A stretch of DNA of 64,000 nt from an uncultured Spirochaetaceae bacterium (GCA_902802305.1 CADCLG010000001.1:124001-188000), one strand, 5' to 3'. Positions 52,197 to 61,654 are shown, counted from the stretch's first letter. A program made the numbers and translations. The notes: generated by a model not told the origin, from the sequence alone.

Positions 52197-52730
52197 TTAT
52201 TCTACAATTCCCTTGCAGTTCCACCTTATAACTGTCTTATAGCCAAGTTTGCTGTACCAGTGGGCTAGATGGGTCCAGTGAATCCATGAAAGGTCATAAC
52301 CTTCCTGTTTAATGATTTCTGTTGCCTGTCTAACCATTTCCAAACCGATTCCTTGCCGGCGATATTCTGGAACTGTTCCTACGCAGCCTGGACCGCCAAT
52401 AGAAAGTCCGTCTGGTTTTCCAAATTCTTCAAGAATACAAAATCCTGCAATTTTATCTTTATCAAAAGCACAGAAAATACGATCATCATTATTAAAGTAC
52501 TGAATCCAATCTTCATTTACTTTTTTTATTGCTTCATGCAGTTTTACTAAATCGCCTTCATATATGCCGAATGTAATTTCTTTGGGATATTGAAGCTTTA
52601 TTTTTGAACAGTCGCTGGTTCGTAAATCCATAACAAGTTCAGCCAGAATATGGTCTTCTGGTAGACTTTTGATTATCTCCCTCTCAAAGAATCCCGGTTT
52701 AATCTGATCAAATATTTTTTTGTAATTCAT
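52197..52730 (-). CDS. GNAT-family N-acetyltransferase
   Basis: This 177-residue enzyme has the acetyl-CoA-binding motif A of GNAT proteins (VGTVPEYRRQGIGLEMVRQA, residues 117-136) and a preceding beta strand (KIAGFCILEEF). The target (small amine, antibiotic or protein) is not evident. GAGGGG lies just before the ATG. It is 19 bp after the second permease of the BMP-type importer, so it is probably the last gene of that operon. Confidence 0.8.
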   Translation of the reverse strand: MNYKKIFDQIKPGFFEREIIKSLPEDHILAELVMDLRTSDCSKIKLQYPKEITFGIYEGDLVKLHEAIKKVNEDWIQYFNNDDRIFCAFDKDKIAGFCILEEFGKPDGLSIGGPGCVGTVPEYRRQGIGLEMVRQATEIIKQEGYDLSWIHWTHLAHWYSKLGYKTVIRWNCKGIVE

Positions 52731-52749
52731 AGCCCCTCATTTTCATTTT

Positions 52750-53553
52750 TTATTTAATGCAGGACAGCACTATAGCAATTATATAAGGAAATGACAGTAA
52801 AATGGAAGTAGGGATTGCTGGAATATAATTTTGAATGATTGCGGCAAAAAAATCACCTGCACAGAAAATGAGGATAAAAATTACCATTTTTAAAATCTTT
52901 CTTTTTCCTAAATATACGGCAGCCAGTGCCATCCAGCCTTTTCCACTTGCTATGTTTGGAACAAAAGAAGAAATCTTCATACTCAAAAGACAGCCTGCAA
53001 AAAAACCGAAAAAGGCTGTAACTACCCATGCGCCAACCCTATAAAGACCCGGGTTCACTCCTTTTACTTCAAGAACGTGGGAATCAGAGCCTGTAATCCT
53101 AAAGTATACGCCCTTTTGTGTATATTTTAAAAAGCAAATTGCAGTGGCCAGCAATATGACTGTCAGCGTTACTGCAAAAATCTGAACACCCGTAACAGAA
53201 AAAACAAACTTTGGTGAGGTAAGAACGCCTCTTGTCTTAAAAATCAGGGAAGAAAAAAGTGAAACAGAGGTAGAAAAAATAAGGTTCATTCCCAGGGAAG
53301 CTATAAAATAATCTGCATGAGTTTTTTCAACGATAATAGCAAATGTAAAAACAATAAGGCAGCTTGATAGACAGGCTAAAAAAATGCCGAGAAAGGGAGA
53401 ACCTGTTAAAACCGTAAAGGCAAACATTTCAAAAGCAGAAAAAGAAATCAGCCCGTCTAAAAAAAGGGCGAGAATCCCGGCATATTCGCTGAAAAGGGCT
53501 CCTGCCGCCGCAAGAATCAGCGGACATGAAAAAGAAATCATTCCAAAAATCAT
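52750..53553 (-). CDS. ABC transporter permease (second BMP-type system)
   Basis: This 267-residue permease resembles the NupQ/RfuD-type subunit. It is shorter and more divergent than the copy at 44255. About eight hydrophobic segments are visible, with a cytoplasmic loop GVYFRITGSDSHVLEVKGVNPGL in place of the usual LRACGE.P.AA sequence. It overlaps the upstream permease by 4 bp (ATGA). Part of a four-gene importer (binding lipoprotein, ATPase, two permeases) that may carry riboflavin or nucleoside; the substrate is not settled. Confidence 0.75.
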   Translation of the reverse strand: MIFGMISFSCPLILAAAGALFSEYAGILALFLDGLISFSAFEMFAFTVLTGSPFLGIFLACLSSCLIVFTFAIIVEKTHADYFIASLGMNLIFSTSVSLFSSLIFKTRGVLTSPKFVFSVTGVQIFAVTLTVILLATAICFLKYTQKGVYFRITGSDSHVLEVKGVNPGLYRVGAWVVTAFFGFFAGCLLSMKISSFVPNIASGKGWMALAAVYLGKRKILKMVIFILIFCAGDFFAAIIQNYIPAIPTSILLSFPYIIAIVLSCIK

Positions 53554-54446
53554 TTTTTCCTTCCTATTTTTTCTGTAATGGCAATCACAAAAATTATAAT
53601 TCCCTGAATCATGCCGCTTATATCAAAATCAAAATTGTGGAAGAGGGCAAAATTATCAGCGAATGTGATTGTAAAGGCAAGGAATACACTTACAGGGATT
53701 ATAAAAAAAGGATTCAACCTTGCAATCATCGCAACCGAAAGTGCATTCCAGCCTATTCCATTGTAAAAGCCCTGATGACAGGAATAATATAGTCCGCAAA
53801 TTGCAGCAAAGCCTGTCAAACCATTCATTGCGCCAGAAATGATGGCACTTGTCAGTTCAATTTGCCCTGTAGAAAAACCTGCATATTTGGAAAAATCAGG
53901 TGCTATACCATAGATATTTATTTTCTGGCCGTAATTGCTTTTATAGATAAAGAAACCGCCCAAAATACACAATCCCACTGCAAAAAAGATAAAGGGGCTT
54001 AAAGTTGATGGTTCAAGAATCTGGGGAAAGCGGTACTTTTCTATAATAAAGTCTGTAGCAATCAGGTTTGCTGTTTTGCTTCTGAATGGACCTGTTATAA
54101 GTCCGTCGATTAATGGGATTATAAAAGCGGCTACTATAAATGAGGTTAAAAGAAAGCTTGCTTTTCTGTATTGCTGTAATAAGGCTGAAATTGAAGAAAT
54201 CAAGGCTGAAACAATAATTGAAAATATAAGTGCTGTTGAAAGTGCAATAGATGACGTAAACACAGAAGTAAAATTATGTCTGGCAAAAAAGTTCAGAAGA
54301 ATTGCGGTAATAAAGCCTCCTGCATAAATCTGGCCCTCACTTCCAAGATTGATGTTGCCGCTTTTCATACAAATTGCATTGCCTGTTGCAGAAACCATAT
54401 ATAATGAAGCACTTGCTAAAGCTGTTCCTATAAAGTATGTGTTCAA
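53550..54446 (-). CDS. ABC transporter permease (second BMP-type system)
   Basis: This 298-residue permease has about nine hydrophobic segments. It carries the NLGSEGQIYAGGF stretch typical of nucleoside/riboflavin permeases near the N-terminus and a cytoplasmic loop (KINIYGIAPDFSKYAGFS) in the family position. It overlaps both neighbours by 4 bp, so expression of the three membrane-complex genes is coupled. Confidence 0.78.
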   Translation of the reverse strand: MNTYFIGTALASASLYMVSATGNAICMKSGNINLGSEGQIYAGGFITAILLNFFARHNFTSVFTSSIALSTALIFSIIVSALISSISALLQQYRKASFLLTSFIVAAFIIPLIDGLITGPFRSKTANLIATDFIIEKYRFPQILEPSTLSPFIFFAVGLCILGGFFIYKSNYGQKINIYGIAPDFSKYAGFSTGQIELTSAIISGAMNGLTGFAAICGLYYSCHQGFYNGIGWNALSVAMIARLNPFFIIPVSVFLAFTITFADNFALFHNFDFDISGMIQGIIIFVIAITEKIGRKK

Positions 54447-55819
54447 TTGACTTTCTCCATTTTTCCGTTTTTAAGAACAAACTTCTGGTTGCATAGTACA
54501 GAGGTAAAATCAGAAGAAGATAAGATAATGACGGCTGCTCCTTCTTCTGCAGCTTTTACTATTTTTTCGCAGGTTATTTCACAGGCTCTTACATCCAGTC
54601 CTTGCAGGGGCTGACATAAAATAAGAAGCTGGGGTTTAGGATAAAGTTCTCGTGTTAAAATCAGCCTTTGTAACATTCCACCCGAAAGATTTACAGCTTT
54701 TTCAGAGGGCTGAATATCAATATCTGCAAGTGAGATGATTTTGTTTACATCTGCCTCTTTAAGCTCGGCTTTTATTATCTGTTCGATAGTAAGTTCTGGA
54801 TTTGATGCCCGATATTTTCTGTCTGTCGGAATTATTCCAGCTCTTATTGAATTTCCATCCTTTAGTTTTATACCTTTCCTAAGCGTTTTTGTCGAATAAA
54901 GATTACTTTTTAGGGAGCAGCTGTACAATTCATTTCCCTTTTGTGTGATTTTGAATTTTCCTTCGCAATTGTCTTTATAAAAGCCTGTAATCAGGTTTTC
55001 AAGGGTCAAAAGCCCGTCTTCCGGTAATCCCTTAATAAGCACAATCTCCTGACCGCTTACAGAAAAGCCAGCATTAAAAATGGAAGGCGTATTCAAAGGT
55101 CTTGCCGTGAGATTTTCAAAGGTAAAAGTCAAATTTTCAGAATAGTTTTTTTTTAAGCCCGGACTGATTTTTGCTTCTTTTGGAATGGAAAAATCAATTA
55201 TTTTGCCATCTTCCAGCCTTACGATTGAATTACAGTATTTTTCTGCCTCATCAAAATTATGGGTGATTATAAGAATATTCAAACCGCTGGCTGCCAGAGA
55301 TTTGAGGTTTTCAAATAAATAATCCCTCTGTTCTTCATCAAGAAGGGCAGTCGGTTCATCCAAAATAAGAAATTTAGGATTTTTAAGCAAAGCACTCAAA
55401 AGAGCTATAAAAAATTTGGTATCCGAACCTACGTCTTTTACCAGCTTTGTGGGTTCAAGATTTCCCAGCCAGTTTTTTGAAAGAATTTGAAACAAGGCTT
55501 TTGTTTTTCTGTCCAAACCCAGCATTACGTTTTCCTGAATGGAAATTGATTCTGCTAGAACTGGTGTCTGATGAACGTAGGCTATTCCGTGTTGAATAGC
55601 TTGTTTGGCATTTTTAAGAAGGGTTTCCTTGCCGTCAATCAGAATGGAACCGGAAGTAGGCTTGAGTTCTCCATTAAGAATATTTGCAAGCGTAGATTTT
55701 CCGGCTCCGTTATCCCCAAGCAGGGCATGTATTTTTCCTTCTTCAAAAGTTATGTTTACACCGTCAAGAACCTTTTTACGGGAAAAATACATGCATATAT
55801 TTTTTAATTCAATATTCAT
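54443..55819 (-). CDS. ABC transporter ATP-binding protein (second BMP-type system)
   Basis: This 458-residue protein has two ATPase domains. Domain 1 is intact: Walker A GDNGAGKST, signature region replaced by VGSDTKFFIALLSALL, Walker B ILDEPTALLDE and switch ITHNFDEAE. Domain 2 is degenerate: the Walker A region reads GLPEDGLLTL with no lysine, and Walker B is LILCQPLQGLD, while the signature LSGGMLQRLI is kept. Only one competent composite ATP site seems possible. The protein is shorter than the paralogue at 41564 (515 residues). It lies 4 bp after the binding lipoprotein gene. Confidence 0.82.
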   Translation of the reverse strand: MNIELKNICMYFSRKKVLDGVNITFEEGKIHALLGDNGAGKSTLANILNGELKPTSGSILIDGKETLLKNAKQAIQHGIAYVHQTPVLAESISIQENVMLGLDRKTKALFQILSKNWLGNLEPTKLVKDVGSDTKFFIALLSALLKNPKFLILDEPTALLDEEQRDYLFENLKSLAASGLNILIITHNFDEAEKYCNSIVRLEDGKIIDFSIPKEAKISPGLKKNYSENLTFTFENLTARPLNTPSIFNAGFSVSGQEIVLIKGLPEDGLLTLENLITGFYKDNCEGKFKITQKGNELYSCSLKSNLYSTKTLRKGIKLKDGNSIRAGIIPTDRKYRASNPELTIEQIIKAELKEADVNKIISLADIDIQPSEKAVNLSGGMLQRLILTRELYPKPQLLILCQPLQGLDVRACEITCEKIVKAAEEGAAVIILSSSDFTSVLCNQKFVLKNGKMEKVN

Positions 55820-55823
55820 TCTC

Positions 55824-57002
55824 TTATTTTACTTTGTAATTTCCGCTTCGGATGGAATCAACCATTTTTTTCATTTTATTTCTGATATTTGCAGGAACAG
55901 TCTGAATATATAAAGGATCATCCTGAACAAAATCAACAAAGCCGTCGCTGACTCCAACCATATCTGCATTTCCCCAGGCTGTAAGTCCGCTTAAATAGTT
56001 TTCTGTAGCAATTGAGGCCATTTCTTTCTGTTTGAGAATTGAGCTTGAAATGATTGTTCCAGGAGCTTTTTCAAAGCCATTATTGTCAAACCAGGTTACG
56101 TAAACCTTATGATTTACAGCTGAATTGATAACTCCCTGAGAAGCACCACCGCAGATTGGAAGAATTACGTCAACGCCATTTTCAATTACTGAATCAGCAA
56201 GAACTGCACCCTTGTTTGCATCATACCAGTTTCCAACAACTCTGAAATCAACGGTAGTCTTTTTGTTTGCTTCCTTTCCGCCTTTTTCAAAATATGGAAG
56301 AAGAATATTATTCATGACAGGGTATTCCTGGGCAGCAATTAATGCCATTTTGTGAGATTTTGACATAAGTCCACCAATATAGCCTGTAAGGAAAGCCTGC
56401 TCATATTGATTGTAGCAGATTGTAAAAATATTTTTGTTTCCTTTTAATTCAGCATCAAGGAGAATGAACTTTTGATTTGGGAATTGTTTTACAATTGGAA
56501 CTACAAGGTCAGGAAGGGAAGGGTTAGAAGAAATGATTACATCATATTTCTGCTGTGCGGCAAGGGCAGTGATTTTCTTGCTCCATTCTGCCTGATTTGT
56601 TCCAGCTTCAAGAATATAAACTTCTGCACGGTCAGCCTTGTCTTTTCCTTCGTTATATTTGTTTACAGCTGATTTTACGCCATCTGCCAGCATTGCATAA
56701 ATTGGGCTGTCAGCAATGATTCCTGGCACGAAAACTGCAATTGATTTTTGATTTGATTTAGTAGTTGTTTCTGATTTTGCTGTATCAGTTTTTTTATTTT
56801 CATCTGATTTTTTTCCAGACTCTGAATCAGCTGTCTTTTTGTTTTCTTTATCTGTCTTGAGCTCTTCAATCTTTTCTGTAATTTTTTCAGTGATTTTCTG
56901 AGTTTCTCCGTTTTCTTTTTTTTCTTTGCAAGATGATAAGCAAAGAGCCAGTGACAAAATTGAACTAATCGTTATGATTTTAAAAAAGTGTGAATGTTTC
57001 AT
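55824..57002 (-). CDS. BMP-family substrate-binding lipoprotein
   Basis: This 392-residue lipoprotein binds the substrate of the second importer. The lipobox is LSSC with the lipidated cysteine at residue 25, followed by a lysine/glutamate/threonine-rich tether of about 65 residues and a BMP-type core (SIAVFVPGIIADSPIYAML, then EQAFLTGYIGGLMSKSHKMALIA). It is divergent from the protein at 38009. Spirochaete members of this branch include the riboflavin-binding protein RfuA; riboflavin or a nucleoside is a plausible ligand. The ATG at 57002 is chosen as start: a TTGACA/TATTCT promoter places transcription at it. An ATG at 57071 would add 23 non-signal residues. Confidence 0.8.
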   Translation of the reverse strand: MKHSHFFKIITISSILSLALCLSSCKEKKENGETQKITEKITEKIEELKTDKENKKTADSESGKKSDENKKTDTAKSETTTKSNQKSIAVFVPGIIADSPIYAMLADGVKSAVNKYNEGKDKADRAEVYILEAGTNQAEWSKKITALAAQQKYDVIISSNPSLPDLVVPIVKQFPNQKFILLDAELKGNKNIFTICYNQYEQAFLTGYIGGLMSKSHKMALIAAQEYPVMNNILLPYFEKGGKEANKKTTVDFRVVGNWYDANKGAVLADSVIENGVDVILPICGGASQGVINSAVNHKVYVTWFDNNGFEKAPGTIISSSILKQKEMASIATENYLSGLTAWGNADMVGVSDGFVDFVQDDPLYIQTVPANIRNKMKKMVDSIRSGNYKVK

Positions 57003-57009
57003 GCTGTAT

Positions 57010-57038
57010 AGAATAGTTTTATATAAAACTAATGTCAA
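57010..57038 (-). promoter_or_regulatory. Promoter of the second BMP-type operon, leaderless type
   Basis: On the minus strand a perfect TTGACA (57033-57038), 17-bp spacer and TATTCT (57010-57015) end 7 bp before the ATG at 57002. There is no Shine-Dalgarno site. Confidence 0.6.
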
Positions 57039-57089
57039 TAGAGAAGGCTTCTGTTGCAATAATAACTTCAATTTTTTTTGCCTTCTCTT

Positions 57090-57160
57090 GCAGTTTTGCT
57101 TTGCAAAACTGCATGTTGCTACTATGTATTGTTGCTTTGCAAAACTGCATGTTGCAACAT
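57090..57160. repeat. Hairpin and duplicated 24-bp unit between marR and the importer operon
   Basis: A perfect 10-bp stem GCAGTTTTGC-ttt-GCAAAACTGC lies at 57090-57112. A 24-bp segment is repeated exactly at 57096-57119 and 57132-57155, 36 bp apart. A 12-bp palindrome ATGTTGCAACAT follows at 57149-57160, near the end of marR. The region could hold a regulator-binding site or a processing hairpin. Confidence 0.65.
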
Positions 57161-57165
57161 TTTTT

Positions 57166-57597
57166 TTATTCGAAGTTTTTTTCTATGCGGATAAGGAAGT
57201 TGAAGAATTGTTCCTGTTCCTGAGGAGTGAAGTCTTTATAGAAAGTTTGAATCAAATCATCCGAAATATTTGATGTTATTTTGTTGTATTCGCGGCCTTT
57301 TTCGGTAAGAGAGATGATTTTGTTCCGTTTATCTTTTTCGGCCGTTTTTTCGCTAACAAGTCCTGCCTTTTCCAGTTTGCGGACTAAAACGGTTGTTGTG
57401 GATTTATCTCTGTTGATTTTTTTTGCAAGTTCCCCCATAGTCAGAGCTTCATTTATGGAAAGCTGAAAGAGAATGTTACCATGGGAAGAAATTAATTCCG
57501 GCAATCCTCGCGAAGATAATTTTTGCGCTAAAAATGCTGCAACTTCCGAATGTATATGCGAAACTTTAGAAATACTCTGCCTTATGTCTTCTTTCAT
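57166..57597 (-). CDS. MarR-family transcriptional regulator
   Basis: This 143-residue dimeric winged-helix regulator has the MarR layout: helical N-terminus, GNILFQLSINEALTMGELAKKINRDKSTTTVLVRKLEKAGLV as the DNA-binding part, a wing with RNKIISLTEKG, and a C-terminal dimer helix. It is upstream of the second BMP-type importer in the same orientation and may control it; a palindrome ATGTTGCAACAT lies between the two. The start at 57597 lacks a Shine-Dalgarno site but has a promoter 7 bp away. Confidence 0.88.
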   Translation of the reverse strand: MKEDIRQSISKVSHIHSEVAAFLAQKLSSRGLPELISSHGNILFQLSINEALTMGELAKKINRDKSTTTVLVRKLEKAGLVSEKTAEKDKRNKIISLTEKGREYNKITSNISDDLIQTFYKDFTPQEQEQFFNFLIRIEKNFE

Positions 57598-57604
57598 TGT
57601 GCAT

Positions 57605-57633
57605 ATATTAAATTCAAAGCTACAAAATGTCTA
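57605..57633 (-). promoter_or_regulatory. marR promoter, leaderless type
   Basis: On the minus strand TAGACA (57628-57633), 17-bp spacer and TAATAT (57605-57610) end 7 bp before the ATG at 57597. Confidence 0.55.
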
Positions 57634-57667
57634 GATTAATTATTTTCTACCTTCTCATTCTTTCCCC

Positions 57668-57696
57668 TTGCTTTTTATATGAATAATAATTAAATT
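57668..57696 (+). promoter_or_regulatory. Promoter of the membrane-protein gene, leaderless type
   Basis: TTGCTT (57668-57673), 17-bp spacer and TAAATT (57691-57696) end 7 bp before the ATG at 57704, which has no Shine-Dalgarno site. Confidence 0.5.
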
Positions 57697-57703
57697 TACC
57701 TAT

Positions 57704-58525
57704 ATGTACGGATTTATTATAAAAAAGAATTTTTGTGATGGTTGGGATAATTTACTTTCTCTAATAATAACCAATGTAATTTTTTTGTTTTGTGGACTTG
57801 GAGTTGTCTGTCTTAGTGCCTTTGTTACCTCAAAATTTATGGAATCATTGCCAGAACTTCTCTTTTATGGCATTCAGACATTGATTATTCTTTTAGGTGT
57901 AATCATCCTTTCAATTATTGCTTTTGCTTATGGTGAACAGGCTGCAAAAATTGCTGATTTCCGCGGAATCAATATTGCCGATTTTTTCAGAGCAATTCCC
58001 AGTGTAATAAAAGATGCAGTTTTATTTTCTCTTATGGTTTGCGCTGTTGTTTTTGTTTCATTTTTCAGTATTCATTATTATTTTATAGAACAGCAGTCTA
58101 TGTTGGGGCTTTGTGTTGGTGCCCTGCTTATTTGGGTCGATGTATTTTTCTTCCTTTCTCTGCAGTGGTTTATCCCTATCCGCAGTGCAATGCATAATAA
58201 TTTCAGAAAGGTTTTGAAAAAGTGCTTTATTATCTTTTTTGATAATACCGGTTTTTCAATTTTGATGGCCTTGAATAATTTTATAGCAGTAATTATTTCA
58301 ATTCTTTTTATTGGTATATTGCCTTCTATTGCCGGAATCTTGATAAATACTCAGAATGCTTTAAGAATCCGACTTTATAAATATGATTATCTGGAAGAAC
58401 ATCCGGAACTTAAAACAAAAAAGGAACGCAGACAGATTCCTTGGGAAGATTTAATTTACGAGGATCGCGAAACTTTGGGACCAAGAAAACTAAAAAGTTT
58501 TATTTTCCCTTGGAAAGAGCAATAA
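57704..58525 (+). CDS. Polytopic membrane protein of unknown function
   Basis: This 273-residue protein has six hydrophobic segments (roughly residues 18-42, 53-76, 100-125, 132-152, 180-205 with a partial sixth) and a basic C-terminal tail (KTKKERRQIPWEDLIYEDRE). Its general layout, with an N-terminal segment KKNFCDGWDNLLSLI, resembles small DUF624/YesL-like membrane proteins, but the match is weak and I leave it unassigned. It is transcribed alone, divergent from marR and convergent with the ATPase gene downstream. Confidence 0.6.
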   Translation: MYGFIIKKNFCDGWDNLLSLIITNVIFLFCGLGVVCLSAFVTSKFMESLPELLFYGIQTLIILLGVIILSIIAFAYGEQAAKIADFRGINIADFFRAIPSVIKDAVLFSLMVCAVVFVSFFSIHYYFIEQQSMLGLCVGALLIWVDVFFFLSLQWFIPIRSAMHNNFRKVLKKCFIIFFDNTGFSILMALNNFIAVIISILFIGILPSIAGILINTQNALRIRLYKYDYLEEHPELKTKKERRQIPWEDLIYEDRETLGPRKLKSFIFPWKEQ

Positions 58526-58547
58526 ATATAAAAGTAAATTAATGCAA

Positions 58548-58591
58548 AAGGGGCAGTCCTTTTAGTTGTAAAACTAAGAGGACTGCCCCTT
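58548..58591. terminator. Strong hairpin between convergent genes
   Basis: A stem of about 19 bp (AAGGGGCAGTCCT at 58548-58560 with AGGACTGCCCCTT at 58579-58591, extended inward by TTAGTT/AACTAA) lies between two convergent genes. T runs are short on both sides, so it may act as a bidirectional terminator or RNA-stabilising hairpin. Confidence 0.7.
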
Positions 58592-58613
58592 GTATTATAT
58601 TAAAACAGGAAAA

Positions 58614-59276
58614 TTATTTATTTGTCATCAAAAGTGTTTTGGCGTCCAAATAAACTTTTCCATCTCCATTTTTCAGAATTCCAAGATAAAGATTTCCACC
58701 GTTAGGGAAAATATGACCAACAGTTGTAAATGCTTCAAGCTTGTCAGCTGCGAGAGTTTCGCTTAACAGGCCGGATTCGTTAGTATAACTGAACCAAGCT
58801 ACTATTTTTTCTGATTCAACAAATGCCTTGAAACAATCCAAATCTTCTTTAGAAGTAGTTGCCAGGTCAAGACCATCAACTACGATTGTATGAATACTGA
58901 TTCCACCTTCTTTAAGTGCTTTAATAGTATTTGCAACCTTTGGAAGGGTAAATGTTTCCTGATTAAAGTTTAAGATGGTTCTGTTTTTCATTATTTCATC
59001 AGAAATATCTTCAACTTTAAGATTCTTTTTCTTGGCGATTTCTGAAAGAATGCTTGAATACCATGAAATAACGTTTGAAGATTTCTGGTCGAATGAAACA
59101 TGAACCAAGGCCTTATTGTTCAAAAGACTGTCCAATCCGAATTGAACAAGAATTGAGGTTTTTCCCAAACCTTTTTTTGATGTTATAAGCCCTAACTGTC
59201 CGTCTTTAAGTCCGGCGCTGGTTGCTTTGTCAAAATAACGAACAGGGCTGTGTGTAAATAAATCTTCTTTTTCCAT
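58614..59276 (-). CDS. RecA-fold P-loop ATPase of unknown function
   Basis: This 220-residue protein has a Walker A motif ITSKKGLGKTSI (31-42) and a Walker B-like strand HTIVVDGLDLA, with the overall order of RecA/KaiC/RadA-type ATPases but no second domain, zinc finger or DNA-binding motif that I can see. It may act as a small regulatory ATPase. AAGGAGC about 8 bp upstream supports the start. EF-G lies upstream in the same direction, with a terminator between. Confidence 0.6.
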   Translation of the reverse strand: MEKEDLFTHSPVRYFDKATSAGLKDGQLGLITSKKGLGKTSILVQFGLDSLLNNKALVHVSFDQKSSNVISWYSSILSEIAKKKNLKVEDISDEIMKNRTILNFNQETFTLPKVANTIKALKEGGISIHTIVVDGLDLATTSKEDLDCFKAFVESEKIVAWFSYTNESGLLSETLAADKLEAFTTVGHIFPNGGNLYLGILKNGDGKVYLDAKTLLMTNK

Positions 59277-59362
59277 AATGTACGCTCCTTATTTAATTAG
59301 TCTTGTTATATATATAATAACACGGAAACCCAAGAAAACAACTAAAAATCAAAAAAGAAAGT

Positions 59363-59400
59363 AAAAAAAAGGAAGTCTGTTATAAACAAACTTCCTTTTT
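59363..59400. terminator. Terminator after fusA
   Basis: GGAAGTCTGTT (59371-59381) pairs with AACAAACTTCC (59385-59395) with one mismatch. An A run before and a T run after the stem make it suitable for either direction; it lies just downstream of the minus-strand EF-G gene. Confidence 0.85.
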
Positions 59401-59407
59401 CATGCAA

Positions 59408-61522
59408 TTAAGTGCAATAAACCGAAATTTTATTATTTAGCCTTTGCAGCTCTTGCTTCTTTGTATTTAGCCTGAAGTTCTTCAGAAACATTGTTTGGAA
59501 CCTTACCATATTTTTCAAATTCCATTGTGAATTCACCCTTACCCTGAGTAGAAGAACGGAGGATAGTACGAACATTTCTGAAAGTGGAACTTCTGCGTTT
59601 ACAGTAGAAGTGTTGTTTTCATCAGTTGAATCAACAATTACACCACGGCGCTGGTTGATAAGACCGAACAAGTTACCCTGGAATTCTGTTGGAGCTGTAA
59701 GCTGAACCTTCATGATTGGTTCAAGAATAACAGGTTTTGCCTTCATATAACCTTCACGGAAAGCGCCAATAGCTGCTGTCTGGAATGCGTTATCGTTAGA
59801 GTCTACAGGGTGTGACTGACCATCATTGATAGTAATCTTAACACCAACAATAGGAGCTCCAATCAAAGAACCTTCTTTCATAGCTCTCTGGAAACCTTTA
59901 TCACAAGAAGGAATGAATTCGTTAGGAATTGCACCACCCTTAATGGCGTCAACAAATTCGTAATCTTTCTCTGTATCTGGTTCCATAAATCCAGCAACAC
60001 GACCGTACTGACCAGAACCACCAGACTGCTTTTTGTGGGTGTAGTTGAAATCACCCTGAGCAGTAATAGATTCACGGTAAGCAACCTGTGGCTGACCTGT
60101 AATTACTTCACAGTTGTATTCGCGCTTCATACGTTCAACATAAACGTCGAGGTGAAGCTCACCCATACCTTTAATGATTGTTTCATTAGATTCTGGATCT
60201 GTATATACACGGAATGTAGGGTCTTCTTTTGTAAAGCGGTTAAGAGCTTTAGACATCTGCATTTCTGACTGCTTGTCTTTTGGTGTGATAGAGTAAGAAA
60301 TAACAGGTTCTGGAACGTACATAGAAGCCATAGAGTAGTTAACTCCACCACTTACGAATGTATCACCAGAAGCACAGTCAACACCAAAGAGTGCTACGAT
60401 ATCACCTGCACATCCTTCGTTGATATCTTCCATCTGAGCAGAGTTCATACGAACAAGACGTCCAACCTTAAAGCGCTTCTTAGAGCGTGTGTTGTAAAGT
60501 TCTTCACCCTTCTTAATTTTTCCCTGATAAACACGGGTATATGTAAGCTGACCGTACTGACCATCATCAAGCTTGAAACCAAGAGCAACACAAGGTTTGT
60601 TATCAACTGATTCAAGTTCAACTTCCTGTTCGTTGTTGTCAAGGTCAAGAGCAACGTTGCGTACTTCGTTTGGAGCTGGGAGATAGCGAACAACAGCATC
60701 CAACAATGGCTGAATACCCTTGTTTACGTGAGCAGAACCACAGAATACACCAACAAACTGTTCTGCAAGAGTTCCCTTACGGATAGCAGCAATAACTTTG
60801 TCTTCTGCAACATTTTCATATCCGTTTTCCATGATTTCTTCCATCAAAGAATCATCGAACATAGAAGCTGCATCAAGAAGTTCTTCACGATATTTTTCTG
60901 CTTCTGCCTGCATAGCTGCTGGGATTTCAGCAATTCTTAAATCTTCACCGTTTGGTCCGTCAAAGTAAATTGCTTTCATACCAACCAAATCAACAACACC
61001 TTCAAGTTTGTCTTCCAGTCCGATTGGTAATTCCATCATGTAAGCGTTAAGACCAAGCTTTTCGCGCAACTGCATTCTTACGCGAACAGGATTTGCACCC
61101 TGGCGGTCACACTTATTTACGAATGCTACACGAGGTACATGATAGCGTTTGAGCTGGCGGTCTACAGTAATTGACTGAGACTGAACACCTGCAACAGCAC
61201 AAAGAATCATGATAGCGCCGTCCAAAACGCGCAAAGAACGTTCAACTTCTACAGTAAAGTCAACGTGTCCCGGAGTGTCGATAAGGTTGATTGTGTAATC
61301 TTTCCACTGAACCTGAGTAGCAGCAGACTGGATTGTGATACCACGTTCACGTTCCAGTTCCATGTTATCCATTACAGCACCAACACCGTCCTTTCCACGA
61401 ACTTCATGAATTGCGTGAATCTTGTTACAGTAGAACAGAATGCGTTCAGAAGTTGTTGTTTTACCTGAGTCAATGTGGGCACTGATACCGATATTTCTTA
61501 CTTTTGAAATATCCCAAGCCAT
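59408..61522 (-). CDS. fusA: Elongation factor G (spirochaete EF-G1/GFM1 type), with apparent 3' frameshift
   Basis: This translation GTPase moves tRNA-mRNA through the ribosome. G1 is [14 protein letters not shown]3 is DTPGHVDF and G4 is NKCDR. The sequence is closer to mitochondrial GFM1-type EF-G ([21 protein letters not shown]) than to enteric EF-G, as known for one of the two EF-Gs of spirochaetes. The frame is normal up to LSEMF at residue 651, then gives a 53-residue basic tail unlike the family. The true C-terminus ([13 protein letters not shown] and onwards, ending AKAK) is intact in another frame and stops at 59433. A loss of about 7 bp at 59566-59570, where the family has GYA, explains it. 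GAAGAGG precedes the start. Confidence 0.85.
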   Translation of the reverse strand: MAWDISKVRNIGISAHIDSGKTTTSERILFYCNKIHAIHEVRGKDGVGAVMDNMELERERGITIQSAATQVQWKDYTINLIDTPGHVDFTVEVERSLRVLDGAIMILCAVAGVQSQSITVDRQLKRYHVPRVAFVNKCDRQGANPVRVRMQLREKLGLNAYMMELPIGLEDKLEGVVDLVGMKAIYFDGPNGEDLRIAEIPAAMQAEAEKYREELLDAASMFDDSLMEEIMENGYENVAEDKVIAAIRKGTLAEQFVGVFCGSAHVNKGIQPLLDAVVRYLPAPNEVRNVALDLDNNEQEVELESVDNKPCVALGFKLDDGQYGQLTYTRVYQGKIKKGEELYNTRSKKRFKVGRLVRMNSAQMEDINEGCAGDIVALFGVDCASGDTFVSGGVNYSMASMYVPEPVISYSITPKDKQSEMQMSKALNRFTKEDPTFRVYTDPESNETIIKGMGELHLDVYVERMKREYNCEVITGQPQVAYRESITAQGDFNYTHKKQSGGSGQYGRVAGFMEPDTEKDYEFVDAIKGGAIPNEFIPSCDKGFQRAMKEGSLIGAPIVGVKITINDGQSHPVDSNDNAFQTAAIGAFREGYMKAKPVILEPIMKVQLTAPTEFQGNLFGLINQRRGVIVDSTDENNTSTVNAEVPLSEMFVLSSVLLLRVRVNSQWNLKNMVRFQTMFLKNFRLNTKKQELQRLNNKISVYCT

Positions 61523-61576
61523 ATTAATACCTCTTCAAAAAAAATATTTCCCAATTTAATAAATATATGTCCTAAC

Positions 61577-61605
61577 ATTTTAATGAAAAACGTTTTTCTG
61601 TTCAA
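61577..61605 (-). promoter_or_regulatory. fusA promoter
   Basis: On the minus strand TTGAAC (61600-61605), 17-bp spacer and TAAAAT (61577-61582) lie 55 bp before the ATG. The spacer contains a 14-bp palindrome GAAAAACGTTTTTC. Confidence 0.45.
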
Positions 61606-61654
61606 CAGGTGAAGAATGAATTATTGCTTTTTTCTTGTCATTTAATGTAATTAT

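Noticed and set aside
57003..57165. FMN riboswitch upstream of the second BMP-type importer
   Set aside because: A riboflavin link was considered, but the conserved FMN-aptamer core is absent and the predicted transcript has almost no leader.
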